Source: Bacteroidales bacterium
GTDB lineage: Bacteria; Bacteroidota; Bacteroidia; Bacteroidales; GCA-2748055
NCBI GenBank assembly: GCA_029210585.1
Contig: JARGFP010000007.1
Coordinates: forward strand, 96,358 to 160,357
Direction of reading: 5' to 3'
Length of the DNA: 64,000 nucleotides
Numbering within the stretch: position 1 is the first letter of the stretch; the number at the start of each line of letters is the position of its first letter. Both the position numbers and the translations under genes were made by a program. Positions 28,460 through 38,059 of the stretch are shown piece by piece. The notes beneath the pieces are model-generated. The model saw only the letters and a program-made list of their open reading frames with translations, had not been told where the DNA came from and did not search any database.

Positions 28460-29740
28460 CTAAATGATCATGCCGGCACCGACTGTATTGTTCGTTGCTT
28501 CGTCGATAATGCTGATGCTGCCGGTGATCCTGTTTGACTTGTAAGTGTCGTAGTAGATCGGTCTGGTTGTTTTGATGCTGATCCTGGCAATTTCGTTCAA
28601 GACAACCGATTTATCACCGTCCAGCTCCTCGAGTGTATTGATATTTACCTTGTACTTCACATCCCTGATCACGCAACGCAATTCGGCAGTGGTGTGACGG
28701 ATGGTATACTTTCCGCCCATGACCATAGGTTGTTCTCCCAGCCAACAGACCATCAGGTCGATCTCCTGTCCGGATGTGGGCAGGTTCTCAGCGTCCACGA
28801 TCATATAACCGCGGGAGATATCGATATCATCGGCCAGTGACAGGGCAACAGACTGTGGCGGAAAGGCCTCTTTAAGCTCACCATTCATTACATCCACTGA
28901 TTTCACAGTGGTGGTCTGTCCTCCCGGAAGCACAGTCACGCGGTCATTCGGTTTGAATACACCGCCGGCGATCCTGCCTGCATACCCGCGATAGTCGTGG
29001 TATTCTTCGCGCTGGGGACGAATCACATATTGTACAGGGAACCTTTTGTTGATGAAATCCGCATCGCTCGTGATATCGATGGTTTCCAGCAATTCCAGCA
29101 GTGCGGGACCATCGTACCAGTCCATACTGTCACTGCGGTCAACCACATTATCTCCCTTGAGCGCACTGATCGGAATAAACCGTACATCCTTAATGTTCAG
29201 CATCTTCCTTACAGGCTCAAATTGCTTCAGAATACCGTCGTATACCTCCTTGCTGTATTCCACCAGGTCCATTTTATTGATACAGATCGCCACATGGGGA
29301 ATACCCAGCAGTGATGCGATATAGGCATGCCGCTTGGTTTGTTCCAGCACACCTTGCCGTGCATCGATCAGGATCAGTGCCAGGCTGGCAGTGGAAGCGC
29401 CTGTCACCATGTTCCGCGTGTATTGTACATGTCCGGGGGTATCTGCTATGATGAATTTCCGCTTCGGTGTGGCAAAATACCTGTAGGCCACATCGATGGT
29501 GATCCCCTGCTCGCGTTCGGCCCGCAGACCGTCGGTCAGCAAAGCGAGGTTCACCTGCTCCTCTCCCCTGTTCGTACTTGCCGTCTCGAGTGCCTCCATC
29601 TGGTCTTCGAAGATTGCCTTGGAATCGAACAACAAACGTCCGATCAGCGTACTTTTTCCGTCGTCCACACTTCCGGCAGTGGTGAAGCGCAATAATTTCA
29701 TATCCAGGTAACCTGGTGCAGGGTTTGTATCAGTTGTCAT
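28460..29740 (-). CDS. cysN: Sulfate adenylyltransferase subunit 1 (GTPase)
   Basis: CysN is the regulatory GTPase that drives ATP sulfurylase (CysD) to make adenosine 5'-phosphosulfate. The 426-residue protein has G1 TTAGSVDDGKSTLIG, G3 ADTPGHVQYTRNMVTG and G4 NKMD, followed by two beta-barrel domains. It lacks the C-terminal APS kinase (CysC) domain found fused in many bacteria. The start could also be ATG 29701 (MKLLRFTTAG). It is 45 bp downstream of cysD on the same strand. Confidence 0.95.
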   Translation of the reverse strand: MTTDTNPAPGYLDMKLLRFTTAGSVDDGKSTLIGRLLFDSKAIFEDQMEALETASTNRGEEQVNLALLTDGLRAEREQGITIDVAYRYFATPKRKFIIADTPGHVQYTRNMVTGASTASLALILIDARQGVLEQTKRHAYIASLLGIPHVAICINKMDLVEYSKEVYDGILKQFEPVRKMLNIKDVRFIPISALKGDNVVDRSDSMDWYDGPALLELLETIDITSDADFINKRFPVQYVIRPQREEYHDYRGYAGRIAGGVFKPNDRVTVLPGGQTTTVKSVDVMNGELKEAFPPQSVALSLADDIDISRGYMIVDAENLPTSGQEIDLMVCWLGEQPMVMGGKYTIRHTTAELRCVIRDVKYKVNINTLEELDGDKSVVLNEIARISIKTTRPIYYDTYKSNRITGSISIIDEATNNTVGAGMII

Positions 29741-29785
29741 AATAAAAAACTTTTGCTCTGAAAATACTTAGGTTGCGATCAATAC

Positions 29786-30691
29786 TTAGAAATACCCCTC
29801 CTTCTTGCGGTCTTCCATGGCAGCTTCTGATCGCTTATCGTCGTACCTGCCGCCACGTTCCGTTGATCTTGCGGCAGCTACTTCAATGATGATGTCTTCC
29901 AGGCTGTTGGCCATGGAGAGCGTCAGCCCTGTACAGGTGATATCGCCGATGGTACGGCAGCGGACATCCTTGATCTCCGGAACCTCGGTATCTTTCATTG
30001 GCAGAAAATCAGCGGTAGCGAGCCAGACACCATCGCGGTTGAAGACCTCGCGTTTATGCGTAAAGTACAGGTTGGGGATCGGGATGTTTTCCAGGTAGAT
30101 ATATTGCCACACATCCATTTCCGTCCAGTTGCTCAGTGGGAACACGCGGAAGTGCTCTCCCATGCGCTTCTTGCCATTGAAAATGTTCCAGAGTTCGGGT
30201 CGCTGGTTTTTTGGGTCCCACTGTCCGAATTCATCGCGGTGGGAGAAAAAGCGTTCCTTGGCCCTGGCTTTTTCTTCATCACGCCGACCACCTCCCAGGG
30301 CTGCATCGAATTTCATTTCCTCTATTGCATCGAGCAGCGTAATGGTTTGCAGCACATTTCGGCTTGCATTGATCCCTTTTTCCTCCACTGCCCTGCCCGA
30401 ATCGATGGAATCCTGAACATATTTAACGATACATCTTCCCCCTGTCTCCTCCATCAACTGGTCACGGAAGTCCAGTGTCTCCTGGAAGTTGTGACCGGTG
30501 TCGATATGCAAACAAGGGAACGGCACCACCTGCGGCCAGAACGCCTTGCGTGCCAGGTAGTACATCACTATGGAATCCTTTCCCCCGGAGAACAGCAGTG
30601 TAGGTTTTTCAAATTGTGCTGCAACCTCCCGTATCACGTACATTGCTTCCGCTTCAAGCTCCCGGAGATGCGTAATAGAATATTCACTCAT
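29786..30691 (-). CDS. cysD: Sulfate adenylyltransferase subunit 2
   Basis: This is the catalytic subunit of ATP sulfurylase, first step of sulfate activation. The 301-residue protein belongs to the PP-loop ATPases: LFSGGKDSIVMYYLARKAF near residue 35, then HIDTGHNFQETLDFRD and the CysD C-terminus GGRYDDKRSEAAMEDRKKEG. It is first of a two-gene cysDN operon; no cysC or cysH gene is in the window. Confidence 0.96.
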   Translation of the reverse strand: MSEYSITHLRELEAEAMYVIREVAAQFEKPTLLFSGGKDSIVMYYLARKAFWPQVVPFPCLHIDTGHNFQETLDFRDQLMEETGGRCIVKYVQDSIDSGRAVEEKGINASRNVLQTITLLDAIEEMKFDAALGGGRRDEEKARAKERFFSHRDEFGQWDPKNQRPELWNIFNGKKRMGEHFRVFPLSNWTEMDVWQYIYLENIPIPNLYFTHKREVFNRDGVWLATADFLPMKDTEVPEIKDVRCRTIGDITCTGLTLSMANSLEDIIIEVAAARSTERGGRYDDKRSEAAMEDRKKEGYF

Positions 30692-30722
30692 AATCAGAAA
30701 TTAAGGTACCTGTTCAGGTGTG

Positions 30723-30730
30723 CAAAGATA
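30723..30730 (-). promoter_or_regulatory. Candidate -7 box of the cysDN operon
   Basis: On the minus strand this reads TATCTTTG, a match to TAnnTTTG, 32 bp before the cysD ATG at 30691. No matching -33 box was found. Confidence 0.4.
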
Positions 30731-30874
30731 GAAAAACTTTGCCTAAATCAGATAAAAAGCTCAAAGCACAACTTCCACGATCAATCACAGGGTTCGAGGA
30801 ATATATCAGAGACTTGAGCATAAAGATTCATTACATTTTATCATTTGGATCAACTTACTAGCATCTATAAAAGT

Positions 30875-30910
30875 AAAATGAGCCGTCCCTAAAGAGACGG
30901 CTCATTTTTT
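30875..30910 (-). terminator. Rho-independent terminator of the first Sus-like operon
   Basis: A perfect 13-bp hairpin (arms AAAATGAGCCGTC and its complement, 30875-30887 and 30896-30908) lies 15 bp behind the stop of the last gene of the minus-strand operon. It is A-rich on one side and T-rich on the other, so it could act in both directions. Confidence 0.85.
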
Positions 30911-30925
30911 AACTTAAAATAAATT

Positions 30926-31774
30926 TTACGAATTTGAAATCTTGGTAATCGTAAAAGAAGTGCCTGAGTTCACCACCTTAATCACCCTGTAGGTATCATA
31001 CGCATCATATGCTACATCCAGAGTATATTGATCGAGATTATCAACATCAAAGAAACCTTCGACCGTTTGCATGGTTCCATCCGGTAGTCCGAAGACAAAA
31101 GTATAATTGAACGATGGATTGCCCCAGTCAAAAATATTGACATAATAATCTCCAGCAGGATCAGCGAGCCAAATAGACATATCCATTTCGGGAACTGCGG
31201 TGGTAGCACCGCCCAGACTCCAAAGTGTCTGAGGATAATCATCTGTATCACTCCAAACTGCGATATCATTGTCATTCTCATCATCCCAATAGAAATTAAT
31301 CGTCAAAAGCGTGGGATCGTTGTAATTAACAATATTCAGATCATGCTCCGGATATTCCGTACTGGGATTTAACAGGTATTTGTCAGCCATACTGATAGGA
31401 CTAATCTCGAAGCTGATATCCTCTGTCTCTTCAACAAGATTTTCGGCGAGAAAGAAGATTTTCAACTCAACTTCAGTCGTATATGGCTGCAAAACTGCTG
31501 GTTCATACGTAAAATCATGGTCATCAACACTTCCAGCTTTCTGCGTTACATGAAATGTAATGGCGCGATCAATCATTTTATCCGTGGTTATGGTATAAAC
31601 AATTGAATCACCTTCGGTTATTTCATCGGCGCTGAAATCTGTTGTGAACGTAGCTACCGGATAATCATCCGGGCTGATCACGGGACTTACCTCCTGTGAA
31701 GCGGTATCACATCCTGCGATCACCACCATCATCAAGGCGAGTCCGAACAAAAGATATTTAAAAATATTTCTCAT
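30926..31774 (-). CDS. Surface lipoprotein with Calx-beta-like domain, last gene of Sus-like operon 1
   Basis: The 282-residue protein has a lipoprotein signal (FGLALMMVVIAGCDT). The first mature part (about 40-130) resembles a Calx-beta/immunoglobulin-like strand pattern (EITEGDSIVYTITTDKMIDR, then HDFTYEP). The second half contains a beta-sandwich-like region rich in Asp, Trp and Tyr. It probably sits on the cell surface and helps capture the substrate of the SusCD pair upstream, as SusE/F do, but it is not homologous to those as far as I can see. It is 51 bp downstream of the next lipoprotein gene. Confidence 0.75.
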   Translation of the reverse strand: MRNIFKYLLFGLALMMVVIAGCDTASQEVSPVISPDDYPVATFTTDFSADEITEGDSIVYTITTDKMIDRAITFHVTQKAGSVDDHDFTYEPAVLQPYTTEVELKIFFLAENLVEETEDISFEISPISMADKYLLNPSTEYPEHDLNIVNYNDPTLLTINFYWDDENDNDIAVWSDTDDYPQTLWSLGGATTAVPEMDMSIWLADPAGDYYVNIFDWGNPSFNYTFVFGLPDGTMQTVEGFFDVDNLDQYTLDVAYDAYDTYRVIKVVNSGTSFTITKISNS

Positions 31775-31825
31775 TATATTCTGTTTTAATTATTTAGTAA
31801 CCTATAATTCAAAACCTTGTATCAA

Positions 31826-32725
31826 CTAGAAAGTAGGTGTGAACACTTCGTGGAAGATCCTTGCACCTCCAGAGCCCTCATAATGGTAATAGAGGAAAAT
31901 CTGACGTGTATCCGGGTCGAAATGTGATACCAGTTCCGGATTGAATGGATCGCCAAGCTTCACTTCATAAGTCCATGTATCAGCCACTTCAAATTCTACC
32001 GAATTATCCGGGTTCACTGTAATCCAACAGAGGTCAGTTTCCGGCCATACGGCAAATCCGGTTTCGCATTTGCGACCTGTAACAGCTACCAGTTCTTTCT
32101 GTGAATTCCTGATTCCTCCATAGGGATCGTCCGGATCAAAGGCTGCTCCTAAAGAGGGATGCGATCCACCTGCAGTTGGGTGGTAGTATCGCATCTCGGT
32201 ATCATAGACACCTTTGTATGGATTCGGAGCAGTAAAATTAAGTGTAAACTCACCAATTTTACCACTGCCGGTCACCTTGTCATCTCCGGTAGCGCTGATC
32301 TCCAGATACAATTCTGGTGCAATATATTTCTCATATTCTGGCGTTCCATCCATTGGAGGTGAGTTGCCTTCTGTAATCAAGGTAATAGAAAGAAGTCCCA
32401 AGTAATTATTATCAGCCGTCAGAGTCACGGTGGGGTTGTTAATCCTGTAGTGCTCTCCATCAACGGCTGTTGAAGCATCAGTTGCAGTAAATGTGACAGT
32501 TACATCATTTGTCAAATCCATCACAGTAGGCCCTGATATTCTGACTTTCACATCAAAATCATATTCTTCGCCATTAGCTTCAGCAGTTAAGCTGGATGCG
32601 ATTCTCTCAAATGTTACCACATTTAATCCGTCATCATTCAGATCGAGCGTAGTATCATCTTCGAAACATGAGGTAACCATAACCAAAGTGATGATTACCA
32701 TAAAAAGATATTTCAATTTTCTCAT
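31826..32725 (-). CDS. Surface lipoprotein of Sus-like operon 1
   Basis: A 299-residue lipoprotein (signal MRKLKYLFMVIITLVMVTSC, then FEDDTT, an acidic stretch after the Cys like the Bacteroidota surface-export signal). The mature N-terminal half looks like an immunoglobulin/Calx-beta-like domain of the kind seen in DUF1735/DUF4843 proteins (DGEHYRINNPTVTLTADNN). The C-terminal half (about 165-299) is beta-rich and aromatic. Its place directly behind susD suggests an accessory ligand-binding role. It lies 17 bp downstream of the susD-like gene. Confidence 0.77.
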   Translation of the reverse strand: MRKLKYLFMVIITLVMVTSCFEDDTTLDLNDDGLNVVTFERIASSLTAEANGEEYDFDVKVRISGPTVMDLTNDVTVTFTATDASTAVDGEHYRINNPTVTLTADNNYLGLLSITLITEGNSPPMDGTPEYEKYIAPELYLEISATGDDKVTGSGKIGEFTLNFTAPNPYKGVYDTEMRYYHPTAGGSHPSLGAAFDPDDPYGGIRNSQKELVAVTGRKCETGFAVWPETDLCWITVNPDNSVEFEVADTWTYEVKLGDPFNPELVSHFDPDTRQIFLYYHYEGSGGARIFHEVFTPTF

Positions 32726-32742
32726 TGTTCTATATTTTTAAA

Positions 32743-34245
32743 TTAATTACCAGCCCAGAAAATCTTATCTGTAAAGGCATCAGGCTGGGTTGGTACATTC
32801 TCACCATTTGAGGATATTTCACCAGCAGGATAGAATAGTCGTACAGGTCGGTCGGATGTACTTGCCAATTCGGAAATTGGTAATCCACTTGGAAATCCGG
32901 TACGTGAATAGTCAAACCATGATTGTTCTGCAGTGATACCATTCATTGCAATCCATTTCTGGGTTATAATCGCTTCAAGTTCCTGGTTGGTGGATGAATT
33001 CCATCCTACCAATGGGACAGCTTGACCGTAATATGCTGCTGCACCGCCAACACCAAGATAATCAAATGAGGCAGCGATTCCAGCTTCGTAATATGTCTTG
33101 GCATCTCCCGGAGGCAATAATCCCTTAAATGCAGCTTCTGCCCTGTTGAAGTATACTTCAGCAAGGGAAAGAATATTTGCACCCATTGTGGCGCCCTTCA
33201 AAATACCAGGTCCGATATTTGAAACTTTTTCGGGAACATATGCATCTACCACAGGAGAATCATACTGATCAAGACCCTGAATTACTCCAACATGACCTCC
33301 AAAGTTGTTCGGATCATCCGTATTTTCAGGATTTTCATAGATATAATCAATTCTTGGGTCGTTTCTAGTAAACAACCACTCCAGCACGTAGGGAGTTGCA
33401 CAGGTAGCCTTGCTGCTTAAGGTCTGCGTACCACCAACATCCCAGCCAAGGTCATCCCAAAGTGGATTTTGTTTTTCTTCCTCCTTGAGGTAACCAGGAT
33501 TCACGAGAACATCAGATGTTATAAATCCCGTTCCTTCAGCCTCAATGGCTGCAATCTCATCGGACACATCATCTACGTCAGAATTACGCACCAGGATCCG
33601 CAATTTAACTGAGTTTGCCATCCTGATCCAATCCGTCATCTCTCCCTCAAAAATAATATCTCCATATTCATCAGGAACGAGGGCAGCAGGATCAGCATTT
33701 TTAATCAATGTAATCGCTGAATCCAGCTCAACGATCAGATCAGCATAGATGGTAGCTGCGTCGTCATACACAGGAGTAGCTTCCTGGCTGCGTTGCAAAG
33801 CTTCAGTATAAGGAATATCTCCATAAAAGTCAACCAATAATTGGAAATGGTAGGCTTTCATTACCTTGGAGATCGCCCTGTAATTCGCATATTCATCACC
33901 AACAAGGTTATCTAGAATTTGGTATTGCTTCAGAGCATTCCGATACGAAACATTAAAGATTTGCTGATAGAAGGATGAACTCACCTGGTACAGGAATTCG
34001 TCGTTGTACCAAGAGAATCCGTCACTCTGGCTCCAGTTGTACATCATCATGTTACCAAGATGACTTACATAACGGTCCCATTGAATAATTTCTCCCGTGT
34101 ATTTCTGTGCAACAGGCAATACAAGGTCGGGTGTTACTGAGGTGGGATTATTTGGATCCGTGTTGACATCCAAAAAGTCCTCACACGATGTCGTTAACAG
34201 CAATGTCAGCGTTAACAGACTAATGTATTTTAATATGTTTTTCAT
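32743..34245 (-). CDS. SusD/RagB-like nutrient-binding lipoprotein (SusD-like_2 type)
   Basis: This surface lipoprotein covers the SusC pore and binds the ligand. ATG 34245 gives MKNILKYISLLTLTLLLTTSC with a lipobox followed by acidic EDF, and 500 residues; the frame is open to 34326 but that start would lie inside susC. The mature N-terminus NTDPNNPTSVTPDLVLPVAQ is the mark of the SusD-like_2 subfamily. Helical TPR-like segments follow (ILSLAEVYFNRAEAAFKG). It begins 13 bp after the susC stop. Confidence 0.9.
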   Translation of the reverse strand: MKNILKYISLLTLTLLLTTSCEDFLDVNTDPNNPTSVTPDLVLPVAQKYTGEIIQWDRYVSHLGNMMMYNWSQSDGFSWYNDEFLYQVSSSFYQQIFNVSYRNALKQYQILDNLVGDEYANYRAISKVMKAYHFQLLVDFYGDIPYTEALQRSQEATPVYDDAATIYADLIVELDSAITLIKNADPAALVPDEYGDIIFEGEMTDWIRMANSVKLRILVRNSDVDDVSDEIAAIEAEGTGFITSDVLVNPGYLKEEEKQNPLWDDLGWDVGGTQTLSSKATCATPYVLEWLFTRNDPRIDYIYENPENTDDPNNFGGHVGVIQGLDQYDSPVVDAYVPEKVSNIGPGILKGATMGANILSLAEVYFNRAEAAFKGLLPPGDAKTYYEAGIAASFDYLGVGGAAAYYGQAVPLVGWNSSTNQELEAIITQKWIAMNGITAEQSWFDYSRTGFPSGLPISELASTSDRPVRLFYPAGEISSNGENVPTQPDAFTDKIFWAGN

Positions 34246-34258
34246 TGTTCTTTCATTT

Positions 34259-37200
34259 TTAGAATTCAACATTGACGGTAAATCCGAAGGACTTAACAGG
34301 TGGCGACTGGAAATAACCGCCAACACCGATCACATTGCTGTTAAAGTTGTTAAATTCCGGGTCAGAGAACCTGTTTTCTTCAGGCAACCAGGTAAACGGA
34401 TTGGTTGCAATAAAACCAACAGAAAGTTTGGATACCGGAATATTTGCCAGCATTCTCTGCGGAAGTGCATATTTCACGGAAAATTCCCTGAGCTTGGCAG
34501 CAGAAGCATCTTTTACGTAATTGGATTTAACCTCGTTGTAGACATTCTGCCAGTAGTCCATTTTCCCTCCGGAGATCATGATATCTGTGTTCTCTTCATA
34601 TACTCCGTCGCTCACTTCGATCACAGAATTGGGGATCACAAAGTCCTGCCTGTTGGAAGATACACTGGCCATTGACCGACCGGTAAATTCCATAGCATCT
34701 GAACCCTGCTCGTAATACACATGACCTCCCCTATAGTCGAAAGTGGCTGCGACTGAAAATCCTTTGAATCTCAGAACAGAATTCAGGCCAACGATAAAAT
34801 CAGGCGTCGTTTTGCCCAACGGTGCCAGTCCTGTTTCGGTTTTCGGATAGCCGGAAGCAGGATCAACAATGATCCTTCCCTGTGGGTCCCTCTGGTAGAC
34901 ATTGGCTTTCAGTTGGGGGAACGGCATGCCAACAATTGCATAGATACCATACTCACCGGTTGATCCAATGGATACTTCATCCAGTCCTTCGTAAATCTCG
35001 TCAACGATCGTTTCAAAATGGGTGTAGTTCACATTCAGATCCCATGAGAAATCTCCTGCTTTCACAACAGAGCCACCAAGTGACAGTTCAATACCACTAC
35101 CAGACAATTGACCGATATTGGTAAGGAACGCAGTGGATCCTGAAGATACAGAAGGTGTCGTGTTTGTAATCAGGTCGGTAGTATTGGTCATAAAGTATGA
35201 TCCGTCGAACCAGACCCTGCCATTCATTAAGCCAATATTCAGACCAAACTCTGTGGTGTTGATCTTCTCCTTGTTGATGTTGGCATCAACTGCTGTATTG
35301 GAAAGGGCAAAACCGTTGACTGTACCAAACGGGAAACCACTTGACTGGCTATAGATCTCATTGATCGCATAGGCGCCTAGGTCGTTATAAACAGTTGAAT
35401 TCGATGCGGTCAGTTTACCGAATGTGATAAAAGAATTATCCTGCAGTGCCGGGATGGCATCTGTAAATACAAATGACAGACCGAAACCGGGATAGAAGTA
35501 GCTATTGTTACCAGGTGCAAGGGTTGAAGTCCAGTCCTGGCGTCCTGAAACGTTCAGGAACAGGAAGTTATCATATCCCAGGGTCAGGTCTCCGTAGAAA
35601 CCAAAGTTCCTGGTCTGTGATTCATTCTTGGAAACCTCCGGACTTCCCGTACCGTTGGAGATATCATAAAATCCAGGGATGGACAGGTTATTGGCCCTTA
35701 CATACAAGTAGCTGTAATCATATGCATTCACGTTATACCCCAGGATACCTTTCACTGAAATCAGGTCGAAGTTATGCTCTGCGGACAGGATAGCGTCTGC
35801 AGTGTAGCTGCTCGACTGGAATTTGGTATCCTCAACAAAAGAGCTAACTGTTGAGTGCGCAGGCTGAAGGGCAGGATCATAGGTCTGTCTGGCACGCCAG
35901 TTTTTACCATTACCCCAGGTAGTGTTCGTACCGGCACGGGCAGTGAAATTCAGCCAATCGAGGATCTCCCAGGAAACGTTCAGGTTACCGTTGAAACGTG
36001 AAGTCTCGTCCATGTTTCTGTTGGTACCGATCGCCCAATAGGGGTTCTGATAGTATGCATTGAAGTAGTTATCAGCATACCCATAGCTCAGCGGGTTGTC
36101 CCAGTCACTGTATTCTGTCAGCGGAATATTCGCCGGGGTATTCAGTACAAACCAATAAAGCGGCCTGTTCTGGTCCCCGATGGTACTGCCTACAACATCT
36201 GTATAGTCATTAAAGAAACTGGTGTTTGCAGAAACCTCGAGCTTGCCCAATTTCTTGCTTGCATTGAACCTGACCGTATTTCTTCGGTAGGAGTCATTCG
36301 GGACGATACCATCTGTTCGCTGGTCACCGAAGGAAGCGTAGAATTTGCTATTGTCTCTGCTACCTGAGATATACACGGTATTCTGCCATGTATCACCGGT
36401 TTCATAGAATCCGAGCAGGTTGTCTTTCACCGGTGCATAGGGAACTATCTGTGTCTCCATAGGATGATCCGCGGGAAACGTCGGGCCAATCTGGCGCATG
36501 GTACCATCGAAACGGGGACCCCAGTTGGTATTCTCAATGTTGTCATAGGCTCCGGCCCATCCTGTCCCGTACTCCGTCTGGAAGTCAGGCATGTAAGCCA
36601 CCTGCTCTGCGGTATAGGCTGAAGTAACGCCGACTGTAAGTGTTTTACCGGCTGTTCCTGCCTTCGTAGAAATAATCAATGCACCGTTACCTGCACGCGA
36701 ACCATACAGCGCGGCAGCAGTTGCACCTTTCAGCACACTGATACCGGCAATGTCGTTCGGGTTCATGTCATTGAATGCACCCTCGCTAGAGATGGAACCA
36801 TCGATTACGATCAACGCGCTGTTGTTTCCTGAAATGGAACGCAGACCACGAAGCAGTATCTGGTTCGAAGGATTCACACCATTGTCCTGCACGTTGATCT
36901 GAAGACCGGCAACTTTACCGGCAAGTGCAGAAGCAGCACGGGTAGGCTGAACAACTGTCAGATCCTCATCCACTACTTTCTGAGTCTGGTAAGTGACCTC
37001 GCGCCGCTCCCTTTTAATACCAAGAGCGGTCACGACCACCTCATCCAGCTCTGTTGTTGCAGCTTCCAGAACAACATTCAGCGTGGTAGCTGCATTTACC
37101 TGCAGGACCTGGGTGGTCATACCGATAAAGCTGAACATAAGTGATTGTTCTCCATCTGGAACGGTGATTGAGAATTCACCGTCGTAATTAGTCACGGAAC

Positions 37201-37354
37201 CAATTGTAGTACCTTGTACCACAACCGATACGCCGGGTAATGCAGATCCATCTTCAGCAGATGTCACCTTACCCGTCACCTCGTATCCTTGCGCGTGGAG
37301 GTTAAAGCCCACGAACACAAATAGAAGAAAGGTTAGAAAAACATTTCTTTTCAT
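34259..37354 (-). CDS. SusC/RagA-family TonB-dependent outer-membrane transporter
   Basis: The 1031-residue protein has a signal peptide (residues 1-22, ending NLHAQG) and a carboxypeptidase-like regulatory domain (about 24-100, DGSALPGVSVVVQGTT). The SusC-specific TonB box region follows (ELDEVVVTALG), then the plug (about 125-230, with GTAAALYGSRAGNGALIISTK), and a 22-strand beta-barrel ending in FGFTVNVEF. It imports a ligand, with SusD as lid, powered by TonB. It leads a four-gene operon. No glycoside hydrolase is included, so the ligand is open. Confidence 0.94.
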   Translation of the reverse strand: MKRNVFLTFLLFVFVGFNLHAQGYEVTGKVTSAEDGSALPGVSVVVQGTTIGSVTNYDGEFSITVPDGEQSLMFSFIGMTTQVLQVNAATTLNVVLEAATTELDEVVVTALGIKRERREVTYQTQKVVDEDLTVVQPTRAASALAGKVAGLQINVQDNGVNPSNQILLRGLRSISGNNSALIVIDGSISSEGAFNDMNPNDIAGISVLKGATAAALYGSRAGNGALIISTKAGTAGKTLTVGVTSAYTAEQVAYMPDFQTEYGTGWAGAYDNIENTNWGPRFDGTMRQIGPTFPADHPMETQIVPYAPVKDNLLGFYETGDTWQNTVYISGSRDNSKFYASFGDQRTDGIVPNDSYRRNTVRFNASKKLGKLEVSANTSFFNDYTDVVGSTIGDQNRPLYWFVLNTPANIPLTEYSDWDNPLSYGYADNYFNAYYQNPYWAIGTNRNMDETSRFNGNLNVSWEILDWLNFTARAGTNTTWGNGKNWRARQTYDPALQPAHSTVSSFVEDTKFQSSSYTADAILSAEHNFDLISVKGILGYNVNAYDYSYLYVRANNLSIPGFYDISNGTGSPEVSKNESQTRNFGFYGDLTLGYDNFLFLNVSGRQDWTSTLAPGNNSYFYPGFGLSFVFTDAIPALQDNSFITFGKLTASNSTVYNDLGAYAINEIYSQSSGFPFGTVNGFALSNTAVDANINKEKINTTEFGLNIGLMNGRVWFDGSYFMTNTTDLITNTTPSVSSGSTAFLTNIGQLSGSGIELSLGGSVVKAGDFSWDLNVNYTHFETIVDEIYEGLDEVSIGSTGEYGIYAIVGMPFPQLKANVYQRDPQGRIIVDPASGYPKTETGLAPLGKTTPDFIVGLNSVLRFKGFSVAATFDYRGGHVYYEQGSDAMEFTGRSMASVSSNRQDFVIPNSVIEVSDGVYEENTDIMISGGKMDYWQNVYNEVKSNYVKDASAAKLREFSVKYALPQRMLANIPVSKLSVGFIATNPFTWLPEENRFSDPEFNNFNSNVIGVGGYFQSPPVKSFGFTVNVEF

Positions 37355-37406
37355 AGATAAAAGTTTAGGTTAATATATAAAACAAATCAAGATTGACTCT
37401 CGATGT

Positions 37407-37435
37407 CAAAACTAAAGAAAAAATTGAATAACAAA
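37407..37435 (-). promoter_or_regulatory. Promoter of Sus-like operon 1
   Basis: On the minus strand, TTTG (37432-37435) and TAGTTTTG (37407-37414) are separated by 17 bp, an exact fit to the Bacteroidota promoter. It gives a leader of about 45 bases before the susC ATG at 37354. Confidence 0.65.
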
Positions 37436-38000
37436 AAAAAACAGCATTGAAAAATCTAGATTTTACAGGGTATAGAAGTGTGTTTTTAATCACATATACG
37501 ATACGGGCCAGTCCGGAATCCTGACCAGCTATATGGTAATAATTTTTGAAAGCATCAAGCTTATGAAGGCTGCATTTTCGGTAACTTTACATGGTTCCTT
37601 TGAAAATAATTGATTCTATAGTATTATGCATGAGGTACATAGAATTAGAACTACAAATTACCCTTCACAATTCCCAAACCTTCTTCTTCAACCTTAATAT
37701 GTCCAAGAAAGATTGACACATCTTTAGAAATGTTATTATTCAGAATTATTCTAAATTAAAGATGATTCAAAACTGTCTGAAAGCATTCATATAAAATAAA
37801 CAAATCCTGATTAATCTTATATTCACTTAACAATCTACAAGTTACATAAATTTCTACCGTAAACGTATCCCAACAAGTAGTGAATGCCTATGGCCAGTTG
37901 TACCAGAACTGAACACATGATTTTTTTCATTATGCTTTATACAATGAAAGGTTAAAAGTCATTTTTTCTGAAAAATCACTTTAGTTTTTAATCAATTACT

Positions 38001-38008
38001 TATTTTTG
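38001..38008 (+). promoter_or_regulatory. Candidate -7 box of Sus-like operon 2
   Basis: TATTTTTG matches TAnnTTTG and gives a leader of about 45 bases before the ATG at 38060. A TTTAG at 37979-37983 could serve as a weak -33 box. Confidence 0.45.
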
Positions 38009-38059
38009 ACCTCCCAATTGAGAATTTAACCAGTTTATAATTAACCTAAACAAAATTTT

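Larger units (their letters stand above)
37355..38059. promoter_or_regulatory. 705-bp AT-rich intergenic region between two divergent SusC genes
   Basis: No protein-coding frame of credible length or codon use was found here on either strand. The region holds divergent promoters at its two ends (37407-37435 and 38001-38008) and about 550 bp of AT-rich sequence between. I see no sigma/anti-sigma, hybrid two-component or AraC gene that would regulate the two operons. Regulatory protein sites or a small RNA could be present but cannot be shown by eye. Confidence 0.5.
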
